In this document: positions 1-8,801 of the stretch, in pieces
How the letters are laid out: each line of letters starts with the position of its first letter
Numbering within the stretch: the stretch's first letter is position 1
Assembly (NCBI GenBank): GCA_016714165.1
Contig: JADJNU010000001.1
Coordinates: forward strand, 1,674,001-1,738,000
From: Bdellovibrionales bacterium
GTDB lineage: Bacteria > Bdellovibrionota > Bdellovibrionia > Bdellovibrionales > UBA1609
Length of the DNA: 64,000 nt
Direction: 5' to 3'
Translations under genes and position numbers: made by a program
The notes under the pieces: model-generated
What the model was told of the DNA's origin: nothing
The model's database searches: none
The model's input: the letters and a program-made list of their open reading frames with translations, nothing else

Positions 1-354
1 TATTCTGAAGAGGGAGATTGCGCGGGACTAGGTTGGATCAATGGAAATATTCGACGATTTTCTTTTGAAATGGATCCACAGTCTCCCCGAGTGCCTCATG
101 TTGGCTGGAATCAAGTCCAATGGAAAAGGGAATCCATCCTTATGAAGGATATACCCGAGGAAAAGCGCTTCTATTTTACTCATTCCTTTTATTTTGAGAC
201 CTTTGATGAAAATTTGATTCTTGCGACCACGAACCACGGGATTACCTTCACTAGCGCTATTTCCTCAAATAATATTTACGGAACACAGTTTCATCCCGAG
301 AAAAGCCATTTGACTGGGCTTAAGATCCTAGAGAACTTTGCGAGGCGAACTTAG
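1..354 (+). CDS. hisH: HisH-like glutamine amidotransferase, C-terminal part (5' end outside window)
   Basis: The open frame runs from base 1 with no start in the window, so the gene is cut by the window edge. The protein matches the C-terminal half of the class-I glutamine amidotransferase HisH: GLGWINGNI, then PHVGWNQV, then the motif QFHPEKS, which carries the His and Glu of the Cys-His-Glu triad. HisH supplies ammonia from glutamine to a HisF partner, here the gene that begins directly after its stop codon. The setting is a surface-sugar locus and not a his operon, so it is more likely the WbuY-type paralogue used to amidate a glycan than the histidine enzyme. The catalytic Cys is upstream of the window. 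Confidence 0.88.
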   Translation, partial: YSEEGDCAGLGWINGNIRRFSFEMDPQSPRVPHVGWNQVQWKRESILMKDIPEEKRFYFTHSFYFETFDENLILATTNHGITFTSAISSNNIYGTQFHPEKSHLTGLKILENFARRT

Positions 355-1116
355 ATGGTACGCCCTAGAATTATTCCGGTTTTACTTTTAAAAGGTAAGG
401 GACTCGTCAAAGGAATCCAATACAAAGACCACGCCTATGTTGGTGACCCAATAAATGCTATTCAGATTTTCAACAGTAAAGAAGCTGACGAGATATTATT
501 TCTCGATATTACTGCAACTTCTGAAAATAGGTCTACCTCCCCAGAATTTATTCAGAGTATTGCTGACCAATGCCTGATGCCTTTCGGTATAGGAGGCGGC
601 ATCAGCAATATGACGCAAGTACAGTGCGCACTGAGGGCCGGGGCCGAAAAGGTATGCATTAACACGGCTGCTTTAGAGCGGCCTAAATTTATTAAGGAGA
701 TTGCAAGTCATTTTGGCTCTCAAAGTGTGATGGTCTCTATCGACTACAGAGTTGAAAACGGCGGGAAACTTTGCGTATACACACAATGTGGGAAAAGAAG
801 ATTTTCCGATGATTTAGTTGGCATTGCTAAACATGTTGAGGATATGGGAGCGGGAGAGATTGTCTTGACCTGTATTGACCGAGAAGGCACCGGTACAGGG
901 TATGATTTAGAAACGCTCGGTCTAATTCGAAGGGTTTTGACGATTCCAATTATTGTGAATGGTGGAGCCGGCAACTATTCCCATTTCCGAGAAGCATTTA
1001 AGATCGGTAACGCGGATGCAGCTGCTGCCGGGAGCTTATTTCTATTTCATGGCCGGCGACGTGCAGTCCTTATTAGTTATCCCGAAAACAAGGAAATAGA
1101 GGAACTTACAAGATGA
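355..1116 (+). CDS. HisF-like glycosyl amidation protein (WbuZ/HisF2 type)
   Basis: A 253-residue (beta-alpha)8 barrel of the HisF family. The N-terminus reads RIIPVLLLKG, where canonical HisF has a CLDV segment, so the catalytic Asp11 is Leu. Asp130 (in VSIDYR) is kept, as are the phosphate loops GIGGGIS and NGGAGN. The VLLLK start and the C-terminal VLISYP are typical of the WbuZ/HisF2 paralogues found with amidotransferases in O-antigen and flagellin-glycan loci (known family behaviour). The start ATG directly follows the HisH stop, and the end overlaps the next gene as ATGA, so the three genes are probably translationally coupled. A WbuX/PseA-type ATP-dependent amidotransferase would be expected nearby but must lie outside the window. 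Confidence 0.85.
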   Translation: MVRPRIIPVLLLKGKGLVKGIQYKDHAYVGDPINAIQIFNSKEADEILFLDITATSENRSTSPEFIQSIADQCLMPFGIGGGISNMTQVQCALRAGAEKVCINTAALERPKFIKEIASHFGSQSVMVSIDYRVENGGKLCVYTQCGKRRFSDDLVGIAKHVEDMGAGEIVLTCIDREGTGTGYDLETLGLIRRVLTIPIIVNGGAGNYSHFREAFKIGNADAAAAGSLFLFHGRRRAVLISYPENKEIEELTR

Positions 1117-2111
1117 AGAAGATTCTTGTGACCGGTGCCGATGGATTTATCGGCTCACATCTTACTGAAAAACTGGTTTGTTGCGGATATTCCGTCCGTC
1201 CCTTTGTAATGTACAATTCAACCAACTCCTGGGGCTGGCTAGAAGCGTCTCCGCCTGAGGTAAAAAAGGAGCTAGACGTATTTGCCGGGGACATAAGGGA
1301 CCCAAATGGGTTGCGGGAAGCAATGAAGGGCTGTAGCCAAGTTATTCACTTGGCAGCGCTTATAGCAATCCCGTACTCTTATCATTCGCCAGACACCTAC
1401 ATCGACACAAACATCAAAGGAACCCTCAATGTACTCCAGGCCGCTCGCGATTTGAATGTTGATAAGGTGCTTCATACCTCAACAAGTGAAGTTTACGGAA
1501 CTGCGCGGTTTGTACCTATCAGTGAAGATCACCCTCTGCAGGGACAATCTCCCTATTCGGCCTCTAAAATTGGAGCTGACCATCTTGCCTTTTCATTTTT
1601 TTCTAGCTTCCAATTGCCGGTGACTATTGTCAGGCCATTCAATACTTATGGTCCCAGGCAATCAGCACGGGCCATCATACCTTCGGTTATAACTCAGTTA
1701 TTGAGCGGTGCAAATAGCCTTTCCCTCGGCTCCTTAAGCCCAACTAGAGACTTCAACTACATCGCAGATACGATATCTGGTTTTTTAGCAGTATTGAAAG
1801 GTTCCGATACAGAGGGACAGGTGTTGAACCTGGGTAGCAATTTTGAAGTTTCAATATTTGATACAGTCCAATTGATAGCTCGAATTATGGAAACCGACAT
1901 CACCATCCTAACTGACCAACAGCGGGTCCGTCCGGAAAACAGCGAGGTTAACCGCCTCTGGGCGGATAATACCAAGATCAAAAAAATCACCGGATGGGAG
2001 CCAGAGTACTCGGGACTGGGTGGATTTGAGATTGGACTCAGAAAAACCATCGAATGGCTGAGAGATCCATCAAATTTGCGACTTTATAAGCCGGAAAGGT
2101 ATAACATATAA
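1113..2111 (+). CDS. NAD-dependent sugar-nucleotide 4,6-dehydratase, LegB-like SDR
   Basis: A 332-residue extended short-chain dehydrogenase. The Rossmann motif TGADGFIGSHL is at residues 6-16, followed by YNSTNSWGWLE, which is characteristic of LegB-type UDP-GlcNAc 4,6-dehydratases (LLPSF_EDH family). The catalytic region has STSEVYGTA and YSASK. LegB makes the 4-keto-6-deoxy sugar that starts legionaminic or related nonulosonic acid synthesis, which fits the HisH/WbuZ amidation pair just upstream. The ATG overlaps the previous stop by 4 bases. Substrate is inferred from family resemblance only; a GDP- or UDP-sugar epimerase is the alternative. Confidence 0.82.
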   Translation: MKKILVTGADGFIGSHLTEKLVCCGYSVRPFVMYNSTNSWGWLEASPPEVKKELDVFAGDIRDPNGLREAMKGCSQVIHLAALIAIPYSYHSPDTYIDTNIKGTLNVLQAARDLNVDKVLHTSTSEVYGTARFVPISEDHPLQGQSPYSASKIGADHLAFSFFSSFQLPVTIVRPFNTYGPRQSARAIIPSVITQLLSGANSLSLGSLSPTRDFNYIADTISGFLAVLKGSDTEGQVLNLGSNFEVSIFDTVQLIARIMETDITILTDQQRVRPENSEVNRLWADNTKIKKITGWEPEYSGLGGFEIGLRKTIEWLRDPSNLRLYKPERYNI

Positions 2112-2112
2112 A

Positions 2113-3585
2113 GTGAAAGTCCATGAGTACATTAGGCTTTTGCAGTCCGCAGAAGATAAATTTCCTGTTTATGAATGGAAATGGCTCAACATTGACGTAT
2201 GGCCGTTGTTGAAGGTCGGTTTGGCTTTTCATCTCGACGATCACGCTAAAACTTATAATTCTGCTTCGCTATTACACCACGGCGCCCAGATGCTTAAAGA
2301 TAGGGTTAGCTCCTTCTTTGCCAAGCTAAAAGATGCAGAACATGAAGACACTTTTGAAACAAAAGCTGAAGTTGTTTTTTTATCCCTCACCGTTGAAAGA
2401 GGATTTAAAGTTCGAAACCATTGGTATAATCTTTACTGTGATCCCCTCATAGAAAAGTACAACAGCGAAGGCTATTCGACTCTTTTGCTAGAATCAGCTT
2501 TGAAGGGTAGATATCGCTATCCAAGGTATTCACCATCCGTATATGTTCAGCCCCAATTAAATATTTTGGCAGCGAAGTCCGTTCTCCGTGATTCGTCACC
2601 TGACTATTTCAAATGGCCAGAATTTCGATCCTTTGCTCAATTTATGGAACAAGAGGCTAAGGTCACAGAAGCCGAAATTCGATCGATCTTGAAGCGTCTC
2701 AACTTGGTTCGTAGATGGGCTGATTTCTTCAGACAAGTTTTCAGCAAAGTAGCCCCTAAACTAGGAATTGTGGTTTCCTATTATGGACCATTGGGGATGA
2801 GCTTTGTTCAGGCCTGTCACGAATCTGGCATCCCATGCGTGGACCTGCAGCACGGGGTGCAGGGTAACAACCACATAGCCTATGGCCGATGGCATAACAT
2901 TCCTCAAAGAGGGTACTCCCTTCTGCCCTCAATTTTTTGGTGCTGGGATGATACCTCTAAGTCTAACATTGATAATTGGAGTTATTTTGCAGGAAAAAAC
3001 CATCGTTCAGTTTTGGGGGGAAATCCCCTTATGTCTGAATTCGCCAATAGGAATTCATCGCTCACCAAATATTTTGATCCTTTGATAGATGAGGTTTTCA
3101 AAAGCTACCAAAATAATATTTTGATCACTCTTCAACCAGGAGAAATGAGTCAGATTTTAATTGATATCATTAAGGTGTCACCCTCCGATTGGCACTGGTG
3201 GATACGCCTTCATCCTACAAGTCAAAATCCTCCCTCTGAACTTATAGAATGTTTAGAAAGGCACGCCCCTGGCCGCTTCGATTGGCAAAACGCTAGCCGC
3301 TTGCCGCTTTATGCAATACTTAAGAAAATAAACGTCCACGTCACCAATTTCTCTTCCACAGTCCTTGAAGCTGAGAAGTTTGGCATCCAAACTGTATTGC
3401 TCCACAAAACAGGGGAGGAGTACTATCCGAATCAAATCAAAACCGGAACTGCAAGCCTAGCCCTGACCTCAGAACATGGCTTTTCGCTCATCAGTGATTT
3501 TCTTCGGCAGACAATTGGAAACATGAACGTTCCCGATCCATTCAATGCTACTGATCTATTTCTCGAGTCTTGGACTGCGGAGTAA
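2113..3585 (+). CDS. Putative GT-B-like capsule/surface carbohydrate transferase
   Basis: A 490-residue soluble protein with a GTG start one base after the preceding TAA, so co-transcribed. I do not recognise it with certainty. The middle has VVSYYGPLGMSF followed by CVDLQHGVQG, and the C-terminal half has WWIRLHPTSQN and a stretch NFSSTVLEAEKFG. A His-Gly after a buried strand, then HP, then Ser-Ser...Glu-Ala is the pattern of GT-B fold capsule enzymes (polysialyltransferase, KpsS/KpsC and CDP-glycerol transferase relatives). No signal peptide or membrane segment is visible. Likely role: addition of a sugar, perhaps the nonulosonic acid made by the upstream genes, to a surface glycan. Confidence 0.55.
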   Translation: MKVHEYIRLLQSAEDKFPVYEWKWLNIDVWPLLKVGLAFHLDDHAKTYNSASLLHHGAQMLKDRVSSFFAKLKDAEHEDTFETKAEVVFLSLTVERGFKVRNHWYNLYCDPLIEKYNSEGYSTLLLESALKGRYRYPRYSPSVYVQPQLNILAAKSVLRDSSPDYFKWPEFRSFAQFMEQEAKVTEAEIRSILKRLNLVRRWADFFRQVFSKVAPKLGIVVSYYGPLGMSFVQACHESGIPCVDLQHGVQGNNHIAYGRWHNIPQRGYSLLPSIFWCWDDTSKSNIDNWSYFAGKNHRSVLGGNPLMSEFANRNSSLTKYFDPLIDEVFKSYQNNILITLQPGEMSQILIDIIKVSPSDWHWWIRLHPTSQNPPSELIECLERHAPGRFDWQNASRLPLYAILKKINVHVTNFSSTVLEAEKFGIQTVLLHKTGEEYYPNQIKTGTASLALTSEHGFSLISDFLRQTIGNMNVPDPFNATDLFLESWTAE

Positions 3586-3738
3586 AAGAAAATTTGAATA
3601 GTAACAATGTGGAATCGTGTTTTGATTCAAATCAAGACGTATTTAGTCATCTCCTTAATACTATCTTCATGATAAGCTAGCCTTGACTGGATTTTTCGCC
3701 GCCTGGCTGGAAGCTTTTGTAGTCCCAGGGGGTAACGT

Positions 3739-4292
3739 GTGAAGAGAGGTCTTCGCTTAGCAACCACAATTCTCTTCACATCTCTATTTCACTGCTCAGG
3801 CAAAATCAAAACTGAGGTCCAACCGTCAATTCGATTTTCCAATTATTCGGAAACATTTGATTTCCAGAAGCTTGAAAGTGGCATGCTCATACCTCCACAA
3901 GAATTCGGTTACTGGAATGCATAAGGCGAGACTTTCCAGCTGACCAAAGATAAAATACTTGTGCTTTGGACAAGGCTACACAATGGAGACGACCATGCCC
4001 CGGCCGCATTTTGGGTCGAGTTATCAAGTACGGCGATTCAGATTGCGCGGTATCGAATGCCCTTCAAGTCTTGGGTCCAATCGGAAACGACTACCATGCA
4101 GCCAATCCGAATATTGTTAAGGTTGGCAATCGCGTGGCCCTGTATTACATGGAGAAGTATCTGGGAGGAAATTTTCACGAGTTTCAATCACAAATTAAGC
4201 TCTTCTGGCTCAACTGGGACGAGAACTCAAGCCAATTGAGTTTCACATATGGAGGTTGCGTCACCTGCGATCTCCCCGAAGGATATTACTAA
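3739..4292 (+). pseudogene. Remnant of an exported (possibly lipo-) protein, broken by a stop and a frameshift
   Basis: GTG at 3739 follows a good purine-rich site (AGGGGG). It opens a signal peptide ending near LFHC, then reads 61 residues to TAA at 3922-3924. The same frame continues beyond that stop with protein-like sequence (ETFQLTKDKILVLWTRLHNG). Coding character then moves to the frame used by 3966-4292, ending KYLGGNFHEFQSQ...GGCVTCDLPEGYY. One nonsense codon plus a one-base deletion near 4010 explain all three pieces. The function of the ancestor is not recognised. It lies between the capsule transferase and the convergent rmd-like gene. Confidence 0.5.
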
Positions 4293-4300
4293 CGGCCGGG

Positions 4301-5218
4301 TTAATAGGAAGTCGGATGACACGATTTTAATTTTTTGGAATGACAACCCATCACACTCCCACGGTCCGAGACGGCCTCTGTCCTATGCTCGATCAATTGA
4401 TCGGGGAAACAGCTTTTGATTGAAGGCGTTTCATCCAAACGAACGCGCCCGGCATCTACTTCAAATACTATGCATTTTCCAAGCCTACTAGCCAGAGTTT
4501 GTGCTAGGCTGCGTAAGTTTCGTGACTGGCCACTGCAAATATTAAAAAGCCGAACGAAACTAGACTCAGAAAAGTTCGCCCCCGATTTAACAACCAATTC
4601 AAATGCCCTCACCAAATCAAACACAGAACCAATGTCCCTACGGACGTCCACATTCCCAACAGGGACCCTCACTTCCATGCTTTCGGACTGCATTAAAGCG
4701 TTGTAAACATGAGGGAGAAAAAAATCCCCGCCCTGAGACTTGTGGGAATGGTTGAACAGCCGCAGAATTGTTGCCCTGCCACCATATATTTCCATAAAAT
4801 CCCGAATGGAATTCTCAGCATACAATTTAGAACGGCTATAAACATTGCCTGGTCTAACCGGAGATTCTTCAGTCAAGACAACTTCTGCATATCCTTTAAC
4901 CGAGTCATAGACTTGAGCCGTACTCGCAAAGATGAAATGAGCCTTTGACTTGCACTTGAGCATTTGCTCCAACAGATTGGCCGTGCCAGCCAAATTGGTC
5001 TGAAATGTTTTTCCGGAATCCGCCTCGCAAATATGATATGCGCTGAGAGCAGCGAGATGCACAACAGCATCCCAATCCCCATTTTTAAGAGCAGCCGCCA
5101 AACCGCGAGAATCTAAGATATCCCCTTCAAACGGAAAAGCCGACCAACCAAGTTTTTCAAAGTGACGATTGAGACCTGATCCAACAAATCCGGAGGCTCC
5201 GGTCAAAAAAACCCTCAC
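4301..5218 (-). CDS. GDP-4-keto-6-deoxymannose reductase-like SDR (Rmd type)
   Basis: A 305-residue extended SDR: TGASGFVGSGL near the N-terminus, ASTAQVYDS and the catalytic YSRSK. The segments RLFNHS and VDAGRVRLDETP match the Rmd pattern (R-x-FNH and DPxRLRPxE-x-P). Rmd reduces the Gmd product GDP-4-keto-6-deoxymannose to GDP-D-rhamnose. GTG start 2 bases after the gmd stop, so one operon with gmd. The last 35-40 residues (from about SIKSCF) do not look like the usual Rmd end and may be out of frame or decayed. Because a ColD-like 3-dehydratase is encoded nearby, reduction of a 3,6-dideoxy intermediate is another possible job. Confidence 0.72.
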   Translation of the reverse strand: MRVFLTGASGFVGSGLNRHFEKLGWSAFPFEGDILDSRGLAAALKNGDWDAVVHLAALSAYHICEADSGKTFQTNLAGTANLLEQMLKCKSKAHFIFASTAQVYDSVKGYAEVVLTEESPVRPGNVYSRSKLYAENSIRDFMEIYGGRATILRLFNHSHKSQGGDFFLPHVYNALMQSESMEVRVPVGNVDVRRDIGSVFDLVRAFELVVKSGANFSESSFVRLFNICSGQSRNLRSLAQTLASRLGKCIVFEVDAGRVRLDETPSIKSCFPDQLIEHRTEAVSDRGSVMGCHSKKLKSCHPTSY

Positions 5219-5220
5219 CC

Positions 5221-6195
5221 CTATACTCCCATCCTACTCTTGCCAACAAATGCAAGATCTGAATCCACCATCATATTGACGAGGGTATTAAAGCTAGTCT
5301 TTGGCTCCCACCCCAACTTTTGCTGGGCTTTGGCACTTGAACCGATCAGCAAGTCAACCTCAGCCGGACGATAAAACCGTTCATCGATCTTGACATACTT
5401 TTTATAATCAAGGTCTGCTCTTGTGAATGCGAGCTCCACGAACTCACGCACAGAGTGAGCCTCATCAGTTGAAACAACATAATCGCCAGGAGTATCCTGC
5501 TGCAGTATGAGCCACATGGCTTCGACATAGTCGCCAGCAAAACCCCAATCCCTTTTCGCATCAAGGTTTCCCAACCGCAACTCAGTTGCCAAACCATGCT
5601 TGATCAACGCCACATGGTAGGAAATTTTTCGAGTAACAAATTCAATTCCACGACGAGGAGATTCGTGATTAAACAAAATACCGCTGGACGCATGCATATC
5701 AAAAGACTCACGATAGTTGACAGTGATCCAGTGTCCATAAAGTTTCGCTACACCATAAGGTGATCGAGGATAAAATGGCGTAGCCTCACTCTGAGGCACT
5801 TCTTGCACCTTCCCAAACATCTCAGAACTAGATGCCTGATAGAAACGAGCCTTCGGGGCAACCCTTCTGACTGCTTCCAAGAGGCGAGTCACTCCTGTTG
5901 CAGTGAACTCTGCCGTGAGAACCGGCTGATGCCAGGAGGTTTGTACAAAGCTCTGTGCTGCCAAATTATAGATCTCATCAGGTTTCGATTCCTCCACTGC
6001 TGCTAGCAAGGAAGACTGATCTAAAAGGTCCCCAGACAAGAGCTCTATCTTATCCAAAATATGTGAAATCCGGTCGGTTACGATAGTGCTTGACCGACGT
6101 GTCAAACCGTAAACCTTGTAACCCTTTTCAAGCAAAAGCTCCGCAAGGTAAGACCCATCCTGTCCTGTTATTCCTGTAACCAACGCCTTTTTCAT
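5221..6195 (-). CDS. gmd: GDP-mannose 4,6-dehydratase
   Basis: A 324-residue classic Gmd: KKALVTGITGQDGSYLAELL at the N-terminus, YNLAAQSFVQTSW, SSSEMFGKVQEVPQSE, the catalytic YGVAK, and FNHESPRRG. It converts GDP-D-mannose to GDP-4-keto-6-deoxy-D-mannose, the branch-point for rhamnose, fucose, perosamine and colitose. The open frame reaches an ATG at 6216, but the inner ATG at 6195 matches the conserved family start (MKKALVTG) and has AAGAGGG upstream. It is followed at 2 bases by the Rmd-like reductase. The ColD-like gene 1.3 kb away on the other strand offers a second use of its product. Confidence 0.93.
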   Translation of the reverse strand: MKKALVTGITGQDGSYLAELLLEKGYKVYGLTRRSSTIVTDRISHILDKIELLSGDLLDQSSLLAAVEESKPDEIYNLAAQSFVQTSWHQPVLTAEFTATGVTRLLEAVRRVAPKARFYQASSSEMFGKVQEVPQSEATPFYPRSPYGVAKLYGHWITVNYRESFDMHASSGILFNHESPRRGIEFVTRKISYHVALIKHGLATELRLGNLDAKRDWGFAGDYVEAMWLILQQDTPGDYVVSTDEAHSVREFVELAFTRADLDYKKYVKIDERFYRPAEVDLLIGSSAKAQQKLGWEPKTSFNTLVNMMVDSDLAFVGKSRMGV

Positions 6196-6804
6196 ACCAC
6201 AAGCCCTCTTCCCCATTTCGTTGGATAGTTCTTCCCACTTCTAGAAACAAGCAGGATGCCAGGAGTCGAATACCCGATGAAGCCGAAAAGATCGAGTAAA
6301 TTTTGATCTTCCTAGTAGAATTATTTTGTATTTGAAACCGTCTCTCTTGGAGTTAGCAGATCTCAGCTCATCTTCAGTCCCATTCCCTCGATACATCTTC
6401 ATTCCCACCAAAAATGGGAAATAAAGTTAAGCCACTAGCAATATAATTGCGCTCGCGTTCATTGAAGGCAAAGGCTAGATCCACCTCTCCGCGGCGGGTC
6501 AGGCAAGTTCGCTTGTCTAATATGCCTAAATTCCTACGCGGTGCTTAACTTCACTCCTCAAACTGACGAAAACGGAGAGGCGGCACCAAGAATTGTTAAA
6601 GATCAGGAGGATAATGAGAGCTTAGCATTCGAGTCACCAGCTTTGGGAAAATTATCCCAGCCATCCGCCCCAAATGGACAACCTCGGGATGATGCCATGC
6701 ATTTTGAAAAATGTTGTTAAATCTCTTTGTCTATTGATGTATCCCGAATACCCAATTGGAAGCGGATGATCTAGCCACATCTTACGACCGAGACTGGTGT
6801 ACAA
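6196..6804. other. Intergenic region between divergent gmd and glycosyltransferase genes
   Basis: About 600 bases with no convincing gene. The divergent arrangement means promoters for both the gmd-rmd pair and the rightward polysaccharide genes should lie here, but I could not assign -35/-10 boxes with confidence. A short open frame with GTG at 6541 ending at TAA 6718-6720 (about 59 codons, acidic) has no clear ribosome-binding site and may be chance or a gene remnant. Confidence 0.4.
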
Positions 6805-7551
6805 ATGATAGGAATTGTTATTCCCAGCTATAATGAGCACGACGGGCTTGTAGCTCTTTGCGAAAGTGTAAAAGCAACAGTCAAACAATCTCACATGATT
6901 GTCGTCGTCGATGATTCACCAAATCTAAAAACTGTTGACACCCTGAAAGATTTTAAACATCCAAAACTGATTGTCATCCACCGAAAAACAAAGGGAGGGC
7001 GCGGATCAGCGGTCATCGAAGGAATTGAAAAATGTGTCAATTTAGGCTGCACACAGATTGTAGAAATGGACGCTGACTTTTCTCACCCGACTGAAGAGTT
7101 GTCACTTCTGATGACTGAGGCGTCTCAACAAAGACTCGGACTCCTTATCGGCTCCAGATATCTACCACAAAGTCAGATTATTAATTGGCCATTGTCTCGT
7201 CGAATTTTTTCGCGATGTGCCAATTGGCTGGCGAGGCGAATCCTTGGGGTCCCCATTCACGATTACACCAACGGTTACCGTTGCTACTCGCGGGCCGCGG
7301 CCATTCACATCGTCAAAACCTGTGGCAAACTTGGAAAAGGCTTTATTGCCTTAAGTGAAATTTTAGTTAATCTCTATTTTTCCGGATTTACGGTAAGTGA
7401 GAGACCAACTGTTTTTCGAAATCGAGTGCGGGGCGAAAGCTCTGTTAATTTGACTGAAATCAGTGGGGCCCTGGTTGGACTCATGCGTATTTATGGACTC
7501 AAACGAAAGTTGCAGGCTCAGAATGAACAATTGGCAAGAAGCAATAGTTAA
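6805..7551 (+). CDS. Polyprenol-phosphate mannosyltransferase-like GT2
   Basis: A 248-residue family-2 glycosyltransferase of the DPM1 type. N-terminal IGIVIPSYNEHDGL, the nucleotide-binding VVVDDSP, and the metal-binding EMDADFSHP are visible, followed by GSRY and DYTNGYRCYSR, typical of dolichol/undecaprenol-phosphate mannose synthases. There are no C-terminal membrane segments. It probably transfers a sugar from a nucleotide donor to undecaprenyl phosphate on the cytoplasmic face, supplying the GT-C enzymes encoded downstream (8802-11387). Its end overlaps the ColD-like gene by 29 bases. Confidence 0.85.
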   Translation: MIGIVIPSYNEHDGLVALCESVKATVKQSHMIVVVDDSPNLKTVDTLKDFKHPKLIVIHRKTKGGRGSAVIEGIEKCVNLGCTQIVEMDADFSHPTEELSLLMTEASQQRLGLLIGSRYLPQSQIINWPLSRRIFSRCANWLARRILGVPIHDYTNGYRCYSRAAAIHIVKTCGKLGKGFIALSEILVNLYFSGFTVSERPTVFRNRVRGESSVNLTEISGALVGLMRIYGLKRKLQAQNEQLARSNS

Positions 7552-8785
7552 GGAATTTAAAGCTCGCCAAGCACTTCAGTTGGCAAATAGCGCTGAATTC
7601 CCTCTCATGGAAAACTGCTTTAACGAAGACGAGATCCTGGCCGGGGTTGAGGTCATGCTCTCCGGGCAGTTAACGATGGCCAAAAATGTCGTAGATTTTG
7701 AACAAGACTTTTGCCGCCGCACAGGCTCTCCATTTGCAGTGATGGTAAACTCTGGTTCTTCGGCGAACCTTCTCGCCGTAGCAGTCGCTATGAATCCCTT
7801 GCGAAAAGGATATCTGAAGACCGGTGATGAGATTCTCCTCCCTGCTGTCTGTTGGTCGACAAGTCTCTGGCCGCTCGTTCAGTTTGGCCTTAAACCTGTC
7901 TTTGTCGATGTGAATCCTCGAACACTCAATATGGATCTCAGCGATGCTGCCAAAAAAATCACCTCGAAAACCAGGGGTGTTTTCACGGTGCATATTCTTG
8001 GCAATTCTCCAGATATGGGCGCTCTTCAAAAGTTTGTTTCAGAACATGGCCTCATTCATATCGAAGACACTTGCGAATCTCTGGGCTCGACCCATAATGG
8101 TAAGTTCCTCGGAAATGTCGGAGACATGGGTTGCTATTCATTTTACTACTCCCATCACCTAACCACTGGTGAGGGCGGAATGGTCACCTGCAAGACTCAA
8201 GAAGATGCTGACTTGCTGCGATGCCTACGTGCACATGGTTGGACTCGAAACTTATCTAATCGCCAGGAGATCGAGAACAAGCATAGCGAAATTGATTCTC
8301 GATTTTTATTTGTTAATTCTGGATTTAATCTTCGCCCAACAGATGTCGCCGCAGCAATTGGTATCGTTCAGCTAAAGAAGATGGGAACGATGAATAGCAA
8401 TCGCGTCAAGAATTATGAGAACCTGCGGCTGGCTTTGACGAACCATCCACATTGGAGAGGTCAGCTTGAGTTTATCGAACCAACCCCTGGCACCAAGCCT
8501 GTTTGGTTTGGATTTTGTGCGCTTTTAAATCAAAAATTTGCCAGTGATAAGAAAGAGTACCTGTCCGAACTTTCAAAATGTGGAATTGAAAACCGCCCGA
8601 TTGTGAGCGGCAATTTTGTCAGGCAGCCAGCGCTCAAGCTTTATGGGCTCGAGCAGAATCCAGAAGACTTTCCGGGAGCAGAAGAAATCGATAAAAGAGG
8701 TTTCTTTATTGGACTACACACCACTCCCTTGAATGCAGAAAAGATTTTGCGCCTCGCCGATCTTCTTTTGAAACCTCTTTCTTAG
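7523..8785 (+). CDS. ColD-like PLP-dependent GDP-4-keto-6-deoxymannose 3-dehydratase
   Basis: A 420-residue member of the DegT/DnrJ/EryC1 fold. The usual Schiff-base Lys (T-K-N-x-TTGEGG) is replaced: the sequence is SFYYSHHLTTGEGGMV, with His211 at the Lys position. That change defines ColD and RfbH, which remove the C3 hydroxyl instead of transaminating. CLRAHGWTRNLS right after, WFGF, and IENRPIVSGNF near the C-terminus agree closely with ColD. ColD acts on the Gmd product to give GDP-4-keto-3,6-dideoxymannose. Gmd is encoded in this locus, supporting the call. The start is set at the ATG at 7523, inside the end of the preceding gene; the longer frame from 7463 has an unconvincing N-terminus. 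Confidence 0.83.
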   Translation: MNNWQEAIVKEFKARQALQLANSAEFPLMENCFNEDEILAGVEVMLSGQLTMAKNVVDFEQDFCRRTGSPFAVMVNSGSSANLLAVAVAMNPLRKGYLKTGDEILLPAVCWSTSLWPLVQFGLKPVFVDVNPRTLNMDLSDAAKKITSKTRGVFTVHILGNSPDMGALQKFVSEHGLIHIEDTCESLGSTHNGKFLGNVGDMGCYSFYYSHHLTTGEGGMVTCKTQEDADLLRCLRAHGWTRNLSNRQEIENKHSEIDSRFLFVNSGFNLRPTDVAAAIGIVQLKKMGTMNSNRVKNYENLRLALTNHPHWRGQLEFIEPTPGTKPVWFGFCALLNQKFASDKKEYLSELSKCGIENRPIVSGNFVRQPALKLYGLEQNPEDFPGAEEIDKRGFFIGLHTTPLNAEKILRLADLLLKPLS

Positions 8786-8801
8786 GGAAGAGGGTGACTT
8801 C

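Noticed and set aside
6652..6894. Leftward 80-codon frame overlapping the GT2 start
   Set aside because: Overlaps the well-supported start of the glycosyltransferase and has no family features.
7463..7522. Longer N-terminus for the ColD-like protein
   Set aside because: The extra 20 residues overlap the previous gene and do not resemble ColD; ATG 7523 is preferred.
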